A stretch of DNA of 64,000 nt from Stropharia rugosoannulata (lineage: Eukaryota; Basidiomycota; Agaricomycetes; Agaricales; Strophariaceae). Below the pieces are notes generated by a model, which saw only the letters and a list, made by a program, of their open reading frames with translations, made no database searches and was not told the origin of the DNA. The stretch is taken from assembly GCA_028532985.1 (NCBI GenBank), contig JANCIK010000012.1, positions 1,488,001 to 1,552,000 of the forward strand. The letters are read 5' to 3'. The stretch's first letter is position 1, and each line of letters starts with the position of its first letter. The translations under genes and the position numbers were made by a program. Below, one piece after another: positions 21,973 to 33,351 of this stretch.

Positions 21973-22440
21973 CACATAGGACAGTGCCTGGGTACCGTAA
22001 TCTATAGTGCTACAGTGAACTATTATTATACCGTAGATCACGGAGTTATTTTGAGCCATTGCAGAACTAGTATACTACCGTGTCACACGGGACTAATAGC
22101 TTTCTAGTATATTACCGTGTTTTACGGGGCCATTGTCGACAAATGGTGATGGTCGTCAGGGCAAGATCAACCGGCAGTTCTCTATGTCGAGCGGCGGTGT
22201 CAAATGGCAGATGGGCTGTGCTAGACCGGTGATTTCGATCGTTGACCGGCGCTATTCAAATTCAATATACTACTATTTTTCAGGGGACCAGTGTGAGGCT
22301 AGTATATTACCGTGGTTCATGGCTGATTTTGAACAAATGATTGTATGAAAACTGGCGGTGCATGATGAGAATCGCCGGTCTGGAATAATAAATGGTATGG
22401 GACCATAAATTAATATACTACTATACATCACGGGACTATT
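21973..22440 (+). repeat. KDZ-1 left terminal inverted repeat
   Basis: It pairs with the right end at 32880-33351. The outer 80 bases are shared with KDZ-2. Inside are about six spaced repeats of the type TAGTATAYTACCGTG followed a few bases later by CACGGGACTA. Such subterminal repeats are typical transposase-binding sites. Confidence 0.85.
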
Positions 22441-22502
22441 GTAAATTATTCTAAATTTGTCTATCGAGACCGCCGGTATGCACAAGGCAAGATGTGGAAG
22501 AC

Positions 22503-23802
22503 ATGAATTTTCCTGTGGCCCGTTCATTGACACCTTTCTTCTCAACCACCATGCAACCCACTTCTGACAATAGTCCTATTGATCTGACAGCCTCTGTATC
22601 CTCATTCATACAGACATCTGTCCGTTGCCGCATTAATCAGACTAAAATTAATTCCCCCCCATCGTCATGGGCTGCACAATTAATATGGGAATGTAATGAT
22701 ATTGTTGATACACTAGTTATGGCATATCAAAACCAATGTGAGCCTGGACTTACCTGTGTTTTAAAGGACATTACTGATATATGCTAGATTCAACTATATG
22801 GAATGTACATGACTACATTCAGAGCTTGACAAATAAACAGACTGGCAAGAATGAGGCTGTTGAGAAAAAAATGTTGAAGAAGTTTCCGCCTATATTTATG
22901 GAGGAGAGATACATTAAGACACCGTGCATTGTAACAGATAGGGATGGGAATATTTTGGTATGGTATCTACCTAATGCCATGATGTCGTATATGCAGGTAG
23001 GTGATGACAATTGTTGCACACAATGAGGTCTGACCGTCTGACTGCCGGCCAGTACGGTCTATGGGAGAATTTAGATCAACTGACCCCATTAATGAAGACC
23101 ACAAGAAATAATTCAGACTGGAGAGGTGGCCTGGCCAATTATCATCAGAAGGCAGCCTGGAGGAAGCCAGGAAATGTGAGTCTTGCCTTAGCATGGTTTG
23201 AAATGGGCTATGGGGTAGGTCTATCTATAATTGTAAATACAAGAGTTGATGAATGTGTCCAGATGTCGTTACCGCCAGTTGTCAGCAAAAATATCCGTAA
23301 GGCCGCCAGTGTTACATGGCTTCAACAACAACATATGTTCTTTGCCCTTGTGGGTGGTCTACTAAGTGTGGTTAATCCTAGCCAATATGCCGCCGGTCTC
23401 AGGATGCTGACATGGCTAGGTGAACACCCGGACCAGGTTCGGCATGGACAAGAGCTGAAGAGTCTATTGGAACACTGGAATGTGCCTTTTGGCATGCTCA
23501 CAGTGATCAACAACAGAGACTCACCACCACATCGTGACACCGGCGGCAGTCACTCGATGTTCGACATTGTCATCAGTTTGGGGACTTATAAGAAGGGGAC
23601 AATGTCACTGCCTGGATTGGGCTTGGATCTTCATTATTGGCCCGGAACAATAGTTGCCCTATCGAGCAGGGTAGTTGTTCACAGTGCATACTGTAAAGGG
23701 GATCGGACTTGTCTTGTCTTTCACTCAAAGTCTACAATGGCAGACTATACAAATACTCATAGCACTTGGCCTAATGTGAATATGTTTAAAAGCATAAAAT
23801 GA
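22503..23802 (+). CDS. TET/JBP-like 2-oxoglutarate/Fe(II) dioxygenase
   Basis: Three exons (22503-22737, 22788-22996, 23053-23802) with GT..AG introns of 50 and 56 bases keep one frame of 397 codons. The C-terminal 250 residues show the TET/JBP double-stranded beta-helix: HRDTGG (His308 and Asp310 as iron ligands), a LPGLGLDL strand, WPGTIVALSSRVVVHSA (His358), and DRTCLVFH with Arg366 as the likely 2-oxoglutarate contact. TET and JBP enzymes oxidise 5-methylcytosine or thymine methyl groups in DNA. Fungal expansions of this family are known to accompany KDZ transposons. The N-terminal 150 residues are unassigned. The gene opens toward the left terminus and is absent from KDZ-2. No inactivating change is visible. 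Exon 1 start is the least certain point. Confidence 0.83.
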
Positions 23803-23978
23803 TTAAATTGTATTTGTACATAACAAAAATTGGGCAAACGGGGAAATACAAAAAACTAATTAACAAGAAGACGAGATGATGATACAACATGAAGAAGGGG
23901 ACCGGCGGTGCAATGGATCGAAAATGGGATGTTGCCTGCCTAGACGTCTGAGTCTGGTTCCCCATCTGCATCTGCATC

Positions 23979-26018
23979 CTAATCATCATCATCAGAAGTA
24001 GAGGAGTCTGAGTTGGGGCTCCAGGTAGAAGGAAGTGATGTGCATACCGAGCTATTGTCCGAGTCATCGTCATCGGTGTGGACATCTAAATGCCGCCGGC
24101 CACACCGCCGGTTGTTAGTACAGCTCGAATCTGTCATAAATATTAAGACTTACACATCGGTGGTGAATCTTCATCCCCACTCTCATTTTGCAGGAGATGA
24201 AGTGTATCATCTCCTGGTGCGGGAACCTCCATGGGGGCCTCATCATCCTCATCAATCTGTTCAAGCGCTTTATGACCGGCAGCGACAATTGTTGAAATCG
24301 AGGGCTCATCTTCCCCATCACTGATTTCCATGGGCGTCCCTGCCTCTTCATTGTCATCGGCCGTCAAATCGATGGGTTGATGCGGGGTATTGCTGTCAGG
24401 CATCCCATCTCCAAGTTGTGGCCTTTGCCCAATGAGACCGGCGGCCTGCAAATCAAGCTCCCTCTGGATCGGGAGTGTTGTGTCGACCAATTGTGGAGTG
24501 GGTGTCCTCCGCATTGGGGGTCGTCTCCCCTCCAGGCTAGCCCGGTAAGCCTCCATTTCTATGGCAGAGGCCCGTCCAGGTTTGGTGACATTGCATTTGG
24601 GGAGGGGTCTCGCAGGCAAGACCACCTTGTCCGCCGGTACGTCCATCGGGGGTTCATCTTCATCATCGGTCTCCTCACCATCTGTCGTGCACGCAGATTC
24701 ATGTTCATCTGCTTCGTTGTCCCCTTCATCCTCTTCGGTTCCTTCACCTTCATCATCCACGTCCTCTGCGACTGGGACCTCCATTGGCGGCTCGTCTTCA
24801 TCCAAGTCTGGCTGGATATTTGATGGACCGGCGATGTCACCACCGGCGGTCGTTGGCTCATTCATGATTGTCGCAATGGTGATTTCTCGCCCCTTCCCTT
24901 TGCCAATGTGGGTATCCGCGACAGGCCTTTGCTGCACTGGGTCATTGATTATTAATCTGCCATTGGCGAATGGCTTCCCGGCAATGTATGCAGCCAGCTC
25001 TTCGACAGAGGCCACGCCTGAACGAAGTTGGAATGTGCGTGGGGCTGTCGTAGGACCGGTGGGTGAATTCGAGAATTCATCCGACATCGTGGAGCTTCCC
25101 TGAGATGATGACCCAACCGAGGGACTAGCACTGCTGTCTTCTGGCAGTGGGCTGATGAATCGCGGCAAGAGACAGTTGCGTCCTGCGATTCCGGGGAGAG
25201 GTTCCTGGGGGGGATAGGTGTAGGTGTTCTTGCCCGGCGGTCGAAGGTTCTCCCATATGCTCTCCCTGGGCTCTTGAGGCCCACCTTGCTGTCCCCGTTC
25301 GAACTCGCCCTTCAACATCTTGAAATAAAATTCAAGCCATTCTAACTTTTCATCCTTCTTCAAGCAGGATTCACAAACTTGATCGAGTGTTGGGTTGGAC
25401 CCTGCCGGCCTTGCTGCGAGTCCTGGAATCTCGACCCATGGCACTGGACTGCCAGGGAGATCTGGCATTTGGTGCATGTTGTCGTGGAAATCTATCATGA
25501 AAGTTAGAAGTATCTCGAAGTGGTGGCAGATGGAATCGGCGGTGACTTGGTAGTCCTCGATATCATCCACCGGTGCGAGCCACCAAATAGGTGTTGTCTC
25601 CGTCATTGACATTAGCAGGACATCTTCTTTTCTCATGAACTCCGGGTTGTAGGCCGGCGGAATCAGAATGCCATTTGGCCGGCGGGCGATGCCGTAACCG
25701 TTGATGGCCAACTGATCTAGTAGATACGGCTGCCTCATTCGGTATCCTTTCATTACACATGTTGAAATGTGAATCAATGTGAATTCCTGAATAGAACTGT
25801 TAACTGTGAAGCAATAATCAATAGATAAAACTCACTATTTCCTTCATAAACAGGCGGGCATAGGGGTTATCATGGCGAAGCTTGCCACCAGTGATCGAGT
25901 ATCTGAGGCCACAGCGGATGCGAAACATGCAGAGGTAAAGAAGCAGGTTGCACTGCACATGATCGATGTGGGCGTCTTCATCGAGGATCGGCATGGGGTT
26001 GGTGTTTGAAGAAGACAT
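23979..26018 (-). CDS. Element protein with acidic PPMEVP-type repeats
   Basis: Exons 26018-25836, 25786-24154 and 24085-23979 give 640 codons in phase. I do not recognise the N-terminal 230 residues. They are helical, rich in Trp and Tyr, with a Cys pair (VCESCLKKDEK) near residue 200. The C-terminal half is disordered and acidic and repeats Asp/Glu-rich (E/D)PPM(E/D)VP units about five times. The last exon is Asp/Ser-rich. The same three-exon layout and the repeats occur in KDZ-2 (55653-58792), so the gene belongs to the element family. It has no visible enzyme motif. Its role is unknown; a protein-docking function for the repeats is only a guess. Confidence 0.75.
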
Positions 26019-26117
26019 TGTGATGAGAAGGAGTTTGAGTAGCCGTGGAGGTAAAAATGAAAGACAAGATCAACAGTGCAGAGATGGTTGATTGATAAGG
26101 TCACATGTATTCATTCC

Positions 26118-27122
26118 TCAGGCCACATGATACCAGTGGCTTATATAATGTACATGTGCCTTACTAAATCTAGCATCTGCTACCCTACCTAATTCATTCC
26201 ATAAGTTGATCTGTGCCTGTGCATAAGCCTGGAAACCTAGTGGGTGAGCGTTGAATTGGCTGGCAGCGTCATTTGATGGGTTTTGAATGGCGGTTACTGC
26301 ATCTGCCCAGACATTCCGCCGGTCTTTCCACATATTTGCCATATGCACATAGAACCGGACTGTCCAGTCCATTTCATGCTGACATAGAACAACCTCTTCC
26401 TCCCAGCGCATTTTCTGTGCTCTTGCTCATAGCCAATGAATTCAATAGACTACAATTGTATTTAGGCACAGCTTGATGAATATCAATAAAACTTACAATC
26501 ATTGATTCTTTCGCAATTGAGATTTCCTGCGACCGGCGGATTATCATCCGGCGGATCCATATTATGTTCTATTCTCCATATCCAAGCCATTCGAGAACTG
26601 CTACCCCCCCTTGCATTCGGTTCAGTTATTGATGCACTAGTATTTGTATCAGCTTTTGACATGATGGGGAATTGTTGTTCTCTGACCAGCCATTCTCTAA
26701 GAAAATCGTTTTGCGACTGCACAATTTAATATATGCAGTGTGCAATTCATGTGGGTGATATAACATACCTTGCCTCTGTATACTGGTAAATCCAAGTTTT
26801 GTAGGTTTTCGATAACCTGATCCTCAGTTATATCTCCAGCATAGTCTAGACAGTCAGGTACTTCCTGTGGTTCAAAGCCTGGTGGAACATCTGGAATAGC
26901 AGGAATAGCAGGAATAGTCGGTGCTACATTCTCTGCAATGGGTTCCCCACCACGTTTGCGCTTCTTTGTAATGACCTTTCCTCTATGGTCCCGCTCTTCT
27001 ATCTGGATGCCACCAGCTTGATTTGGAACATTGTGCTGGGTTATACGGACACGGCGCATTGGGAGTAGACAGTTGCGTGTGCATTCAGTGTTCGACCTTA
27101 TATTAAGAAACCAATGGCACAT
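26118..27122 (-). CDS. Small protein ending in KDZ transposase C-terminal domain
   Basis: Three exons (27122-26769, 26716-26497, 26425-26118) yield 293 residues in phase. Residues 119-293 match the tail of KDZ (Kyakuja-Dileera-Zisupton) transposases as I know them: a segment before MAWIWRIEHN, then SRAQKMRWEEEVVLCQHEM, then GFQAYAQAQINLW and SKAHVHYISHW. The RNase H-fold core with the catalytic acids is missing. The first 118 residues are unrelated, basic (KKRKRGG) and Pro-rich. Either the core was deleted and a new 5' exon acquired, or this is a domesticated accessory protein. Its start lies 95 bases from the divergent pseudogene at 27218, so the gap may hold a shared promoter. Confidence 0.68.
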
Positions 27123-27217
27123 GTGTTCTGCCTCATGTCGTTATCAATAAATGTATCTATTTTAATCTACTTATAAGCAGGAATGCATCGGTCTATTTTT
27201 TCATCCCTTTCCCCATA

Positions 27218-29569
27218 ATGCCTACACCAGAAGAAACCCCGGCCTCTACACAGATATGGACAGCGAAGGAGTTGGAGATTTTGAGGGATCATGTCGAGGG
27301 ATATCGTGCACAGGTCAAAGAGCGGAAGGGCACTTTCCTCGCTGAAAAGGTCATCAAAATGATCAAAGCATTGTGGGGATCATGATACAAAAAAAGTAAT
27401 CCCAATTTTGATGAAAAGATGCAAGAGGAATGGAAGAAGAAAAAAAGGGTATGCCCCAAGCAATGTATGCAATGTAACGCCTAATGCTGTAACAGTCAAT
27501 ATGCAATTGGTTCAAGAATAATGCTAAGATGTCGAGGCGCATGAAAATTAAAGGTTTTAACATGGATGTTACCTTTGACTCTGTTGTCATTGCACGTAAA
27601 GGCAAGGAGATTGAAGAGGAAGCAAAGCGCCGTGCACGGAAGGCACTGGGCGGGAGTGATCAGGAATCTGATGGTGATGACGACAGGGTCGCGGATGATG
27701 AGGCCGGCGGTGGGGCCGGCGGTTACAGTAGCCGTTCCTGGATCAAATATTATGCAGGGGCAAAGAAGTATATTAAGGAGATGCTGACAGATGAGGAACA
27801 AGATGCAATCAAAATGGAGGTGATGGAATGGAAAGCGAAGGGTGTGCCACCAGAGGTTCAAGCCAAGTCAGTTTTTAATTACACCGCCGGTCCATTACTA
27901 AGAGACTATATAGACAAGCTGTGAAGCACTGTTCAGACATTTGTCGTGAAGTGGATAGGAAAATGTTTGAGAACATGGGTGTGAGATCACTCTGGATCAC
28001 AACTTTTGATAAACCAGATGGACATGCTACATTCACAATGTGAGCATCTCTGCAGTTGACATGAATGTTCCTGACCGCCGGTCAGCTACGATACCCAGGT
28101 AGTGCAGCCTAATGCGCCAATGAATTTTCCCAGCTTTCAAGAATTTGATCCGAATAGCTACACAGCAATTAGGACCAGTTACATAAAATACATTGAGCAC
28201 ATCACTGCTCTCAAGCGTGGCGAGGCCGCCGGTGCCGAATCTGTAGAACACCAGGCCAGCTCTCATCCATCAGGGATGCCCTGGATGCCTGCCTATAATC
28301 CAAAGGAACGCAAAGAAAGTCTCAGGGTCATGCAGGGGATGATCCGCAAGTACTACGGATTGCACTTCGGTATGTGTATATGTTTTCAACGTAATTTGAC
28401 AATTAATGTATGTACCTGATTGAGTAGCACTAGCAACGAAATCATCCAGGGGCCCACCGTACACATCAATCAAAAACAAGCACAATTGGCAGGACTTCGT
28501 CGACCCTCTCTACATGCCTCATGGCATCTCATTTCGGGACCCTTCATCATATAACAGGTCAACAGCATTTGATATTCTCAATCTCATCCGCCGGCGCCAA
28601 GCGGCAAATGAAATTCCCTTCAAATTTCATGCCATTCCTAATGGCGCTGTTGAACCGGTGCCTCAGATGTACCCTGAAGAGTTATTCACATCATTTGCTA
28701 TACCAGACCCAGACCTCGGGATGAATAGAGAGGATGATATCAGTTTGGCTGACCTTCAACAAATGGCAGAAGTCTACACTGATGACTCTATCACCACAAA
28801 GTTGCAGGATAGTGATGCACCGCCGGTCATGATTCTCGATCGGCGGCCATCAGATGATGACAATATGTCAGGAAGTCCAGCACCCCTGACGAGACTCAAG
28901 CACAAGGAGTCATCCATATCTGAAGACAATGTGGACTGCCGGCCTAGACAAATAACTAATAGGATTAGATCCAGGTCAAGATTCATTGCAAAAAAGTTTA
29001 TTCTCAAGAATCGTAAGGGTAAGAAGAAAGAATCAGTTTCGGAACATGATTCAGATGTGGAGGACCAGTCAGACAAGGTGGAAGAATTAAGAGACCGGCA
29101 GTTAACATCTGCATCAGGATCAGATGACGACCGCCGGTCTGACAGCAAAGATGAAGGACCCAGCAGAAGAAATACATTCTGTGCCCAGAAAGGCAGACCC
29201 CCTGGACTGCGGGATATATCGAATACAAGGGATAGAAATCAGTCAAGGGTAAGAATTGTCGAACCTGATGCAAAGGAAGGAGGAACAAAGCAGACAAAAC
29301 ACAAGACTGTTTCCAGAGGACGCTCACACAGCAAGAATGGAGATGGAGAAAGTGAACGCCGGTCTTCCAGACGAATTGCTTCAAGACCGGCGGTCTCGGA
29401 TATCAAGAATGTGGTTGAAGTCAAGAGGCACCGAGGACGACCAAAGTTAAGGGAACATGTTGACAATGCTCACGGCATGCGCCATTCAGTAGCCTCGTGC
29501 CGACCAGCCTCGACTGACCACAACAGTGGCCACAAAAAATCTTCAACAAATAGACGATCGGGGAAATAA
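27218..29569 (+). pseudogene. Multi-exon AT-hook protein, decayed
   Basis: The frame begins MPTPEETPAS with a Trp/Leu-rich helix (27218-27448), then continues from 27496 (WFKNNAKM), through SWIKYYAGAKKYIKEML, a segment near 28102-28368 and a last exon 28430-29569. TGA at 27383-27385 interrupts exon 1 and a one-base shift occurs near 27915. The layout recalls a common basidiomycete family of unknown function with a WF motif and long helical body. The C-terminus is Ser/Arg-rich and carries KRHRGRPKLREH, whose RGRP core is an AT-hook. The gene lies inside KDZ-1 and is missing from KDZ-2. Confidence 0.65.
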
Positions 29570-29922
29570 TGAAACTGCCGGTCTCACCGCCGGTCTCACA
29601 TGTCACAATCAGTCGAAAATGTACATAAAGTTACCTAGGGATAGATATATTGTGATACATTTAAATTAACTTCTAACCTGACATGACGCCGCCGGCCACA
29701 ATTTGCAACTTCGCATATTAAGGACTTCACACATTTTGCATCAATGTATATTTTTACCTGACTTCACTCAGACTGATGTTTACAAGCAAATGTCAAAAAA
29801 TTAACTTTACTTTGACTTCTGAAGTCAAAGTTTCAAGATATACTGATACATTAAATTGCCCTTGATTTAACTTCAAGGGGCGGTATATACAGACAAAAAA
29901 AAATCGAGACGCAAGGAGGATG
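29570..29922. other. Non-coding spacer in KDZ-1
   Basis: This AT-rich stretch lies between convergent genes. It has three copies of the CCGCCGG motif near its left half and an A-rich run at 29895-29903. I see no reading frame. Confidence 0.6.
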
Positions 29923-32185
29923 TCACCGGCGGCCTTTGGTGCGAGTGCACTTCGCCGGTGGCTCCTCGTTCTCCTCACCCTCATTCCCTCGCTTGGCACC
30001 GGCGGTCATCCCTGCTGTCTTGCTCTTTCCTCCACCCTTCCCCCTCTGACTCCTCGTCTTCTTCACAGGCGCCTCAACCTGCGACACCGAGTCCAGCTCA
30101 TCCTCCTCGCTGGCGCCCTCGTCATTGTCTCCCCCCTCAGCCTTCCCATCCCCCTGCTCGGTGGGCGACTCTGCAGCCATGACCATAGGCGTGTCGCTGT
30201 CAGTGCCCACGTTCTCCTCGTCTTCTTCTTTGTGTTCTGGGGACTCAGGAGGCGGTGTGCGCACCTCGATGAGATCTTGGGCGGAGGGGGCAGGTGGGCG
30301 AGAAGGGACAGGCGAAGGGGAATGGGCAGGGGATGGAGACGGGGCAGGTGGACGGTGCAGGACCGGTGAAGGCGATAAAGGAGGGGGAGTGGGGGCCGGT
30401 GGTCCTGATGTGGCTGGCGGTCCAGTCGACACCGGCGGTGGCGTCTTCCGAGGTACTTGGATGTCGAACAGCGTCATCGACCTTGATTTCGGCCGTGACG
30501 TCTGTGCGACGACCTGCTCCAGCAGGCTCCTCAGAGCCCGCTGTCCCTCCATCAACTCTGTCAGGGCTTGCCCATGCCCCTCAACCACCACCTTCAACTC
30601 CTGGACCTTGTCTGTCAGGTCCTGCGCATCAGCCCGTATCGTCGTCAGTTCCTCGACCGCCTCCGTTGTCTTCTCGAGCGTCTTCGAGAGCTCCTGGTTC
30701 TGGCGCTGAAGCGCCCGAACGTCTGTTGTCGCGTCGTCGAATCCGCGCTCGACGTTGCAGGTGATCACTCGCGTTTGCTCCAACGTCATCATAATGACGT
30801 CCCCGACGTTCTCGGCGTCCGCGAAGACTTTCTTGCGGTCCTCGTCGACGTAGCGACTCAGGTGGTGGTCCCAGGGGGCGACTTTGTCGGCCAGTGTCAT
30901 GGCGCCCGGCGTCTTGAGGCAGGGCTTCTTGTACATGTATTGACATGTACTACAAGCCCTGACGGGGTTCTCCTGCATTTCCTTCTCATGCTCCGGGGAC
31001 TCGACGTAGCAGGGTGTGCCGCGATTGATACAAGACCAACAAGGCGTCTTGGTCTTGTAGCAATCGGCGGGCATCCGCCCCTTAGACGCGGTAGATCGCG
31101 CGCGTGCCTTCCCCTTGCCCTTGGCCGCCGGTTTCCCATCGGACTTGCTGTCATCGTCCACTTGCCTCGATTTCCTCGACGCCGCTGTCCTCGCCTCTGG
31201 CTCGCTCTGGGTCGCCTTGCCCTTGCCCTTCTTCGTGGGATGCTGTACCTCTTCCTCCTCGTCCTCGTCGTCCTCGTATTCGCTTTCATCGTCCGTGTCC
31301 ACGACGAATTCATGCGATTTTGTTGCCGCCGGTTGTCTAGACGGGCCAGCCACCGGCGGCCTGGTGGCTGGCCCCTTCGCATTCTTGGCCTTGGGCTTGA
31401 CAGTGGCCTCCTTCTCGCTGGCCTTGACACCGGCGGTCGCCTTTGCCTTCTTCTGCTTCAGCACCTTCTGCAAAGGCAGCGCCACGACGACCTCAACAAC
31501 GTCTTTGAATGCTGCTGGGTGTGCGCCCGTGGGGGACGGTGTCTTCTCCCGTGTCGCGATTTTCGATGACTTCGCCTTGGCGGCGACAGGGGCAGGTGGT
31601 GTGGGAGGGGGAGAGGCAGGCGCAGGGGGGGGTGGGGAGGCCTTCTTCGCCTCTGTTGCTTTGGCCGCCGGTGCAGCCTTGACCGGCAGTGCAGGCTTCA
31701 CCCCGACAGTCGCCGGTCGATTGACTAAGAATGTGTCAGAAATGAACAAAAGGTTATAATATTTATTACTCACCAATGATAGGCATGCTGCCTATATCCA
31801 CTTCCACCTTCCCCTGCTCCTGCCTCCGTAGGACGTATAGCCCTGTCTCCACCATCTCCTTGAATGCGTCCCAGCGCACGTTGTCTGCGTCTCGGCCATC
31901 GGAATTCGCGTCCTTGGACAACAGCTTGCGCACATAGTTGTAGAGCATGAGCCCTACAGTGCGCCCAGCAGCCGACTGCTTGCGGACTTGAAGTTCAACC
32001 TATTGTTAATGAATGGTCAGTAAACTAAACATAGAACATGTAACAAAAAAACTCACCAAGGACTTCCAAAGTCTGGACCTCTCCTTCAAAAACAGTTGGC
32101 TCCCTCCCTCCCAAATTCGCACACAGTCGTGATGGAATGCGACGATTGCGTCTCGGATTTCAAGGTTGCTGTGAGACGAAGCCAT
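29923..32185 (-). CDS. Zn2Cys6-like cysteine-cluster protein with coiled coil
   Basis: Exons 32185-32057, 31999-31774 and 31724-29923 give 718 residues in phase. Residues 1-118 form a helical domain (MASSHSNLEIRDAIVAF). A Pro/Ala/Lys-rich linker follows. Near residues 340-395 lies CWSCINRGTPC, an 18-residue loop, then CSTCQYMYKKPC. The spacing C-x2-C-x6-C-x18-C-x2-C-x7-C is that of fungal Gal4-type binuclear zinc clusters except for the longer loop. A heptad-rich coiled coil (about 430-520) comes next, as in many dimeric zinc-cluster factors, then a Pro-rich tail. The KDZ-2 copy keeps the same exon lengths (129 and 226 bases), so it is under constraint. I infer DNA binding, perhaps to the element's CCGGCGG sites. 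The exact function is unknown. Confidence 0.72.
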
Positions 32186-32879
32186 GAAGAAAGGTAAAGG
32201 GAATTATTGAGAAGAAGAGGACGCGGGGTGTGGGAGAGAAGAGAAATGTTCCGTTGATGGCTGTGCGCTATTATAAAGTTCAACCATCTACAAATAATAG
32301 TCAACATTCCCACGCAAAGCAATCAACAGACTTCAGCTTTTCAAAACCAAAGGCAACATCTGGACATCGCCGGTGCATATCAATAATGTGCATTTTTATA
32401 AAAAATTTGTCACTGGTGTGGGCTACCATAGCATAATAATTAGGTATATACCTTTAGCCAAAACACATCGCCGGTCTCAGTTAGACCGGCGGTGCATAAT
32501 ATTGTTGTACGATAATCTGGGCAGGTATGGCCTCAATTGTAATGGTCTATAATATTGTTATTATGCTGGCTAATAGTCATATACTACACTTGCAACGGTC
32601 CCATTATGCATAGTAGTATATTCATTTCATGAGTATGAACATTGATCACCTGAGACCGGCGATGTATACAACACCTCTGGTTTCCAATTTCCAACAATCA
32701 TATGTGCAACATGAGCCCATATACCATTGTAATATACCAGACTCACAGATGTATAGGAGTATCTTAATTTATGGTCCCAGACCATTCATTATCCCAGACC
32801 GGCGATTCTCAGCGTCCACCGCCGGTTTTCATACAATCATTAGTTCAAAATCAGCCATGAACCACAGTAATATAATAGC
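32186..32879. other. KDZ-1 right subterminal non-coding region
   Basis: AT-rich DNA with several CGCCGGT sites and TAGTATATTAA-type repeats. A unit of 148 bases starting AATTTATGGTCCCA at 32766 is repeated at 32914, so part of the terminal repeat is duplicated in tandem here. I see no gene. Confidence 0.65.
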
Positions 32880-33351
32880 CTCACACTGGTCCCGTGATGT
32901 ATAGTAGTATATTAATTTATGGTCCCATACCATTTATTATTCCAGACCGGCGATTCTCATCATGCACCGCCAGTTTTCATACAATCATTTGTTCAAAATC
33001 AGCCATGAACCACGGTAATATACTAGCCTCACACTGGTCCCCTGAAAAATAGTAGTATATTGAATTTGAATAGCGCCGGTCAACGATCGAAATCACCGGT
33101 CTAGCACAGCCCATCTGCCATTTGACACCGCCGCTCGACATAGAGAACCGCCGGTTGATCTTGCCCTGACGACCATCACCATTTGTCGACAATGGCCCTG
33201 TAAAACACGGTAATATACTAGAAAGCTATTAGTCCCGTGTGACACGGTAGTATACTAGTTCTGCAATGGCTCAAAATAACTCCGTGATCTATGGTATAAT
33301 AATAGTTCACTGTAGCACTATAGATTACGGTACCCAGGCACTGTCCTATGT
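32880..33351 (-). repeat. KDZ-1 right terminal inverted repeat
   Basis: This is the inverse of 21973-22440, ending CACTGTCCTATGT. It includes the same TAGTATAYTACCGTG subterminal units. The sequence beyond it (GCGAGCTCCGC) does not continue the gypsy pol frame. Confidence 0.85.

Larger units (their letters stand above)
21973..33351. mobile_element. KDZ-1: large TIR element with TET/JBP gene
   Basis: The element is 11.4 kb and begins CACATAGGACAGTGCC, with the inverse at the right end. Terminal inverted repeats run about 470 bases. Flanks GCAAGCTG and GCGAGCTC match at 6 of 8 positions, an imperfect 8-bp duplication. The sister KDZ-2 has a perfect 8-bp one, and Zisupton/KDZ elements are known for 8-bp duplications. 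Gene order: dioxygenase (+), acidic-repeat protein (-), KDZ C-terminal-domain protein (-), AT-hook pseudogene (+), Zn-cluster protein (-). No complete transposase is present. The motif CCGGCGG occurs about 36 times by eye. Confidence 0.85.

Noticed and set aside
24561..25103. Ser-rich plus-strand ORF opposite the acidic-repeat gene
   Set aside because: Poly-Ser is the antisense of the Asp/Glu codons of the real gene.
30568..31569. Plus-strand ORF of 333 codons opposite the Zn-cluster gene
   Set aside because: Low-complexity shadow frame. The minus strand has exon-phase continuity and conservation in KDZ-2.
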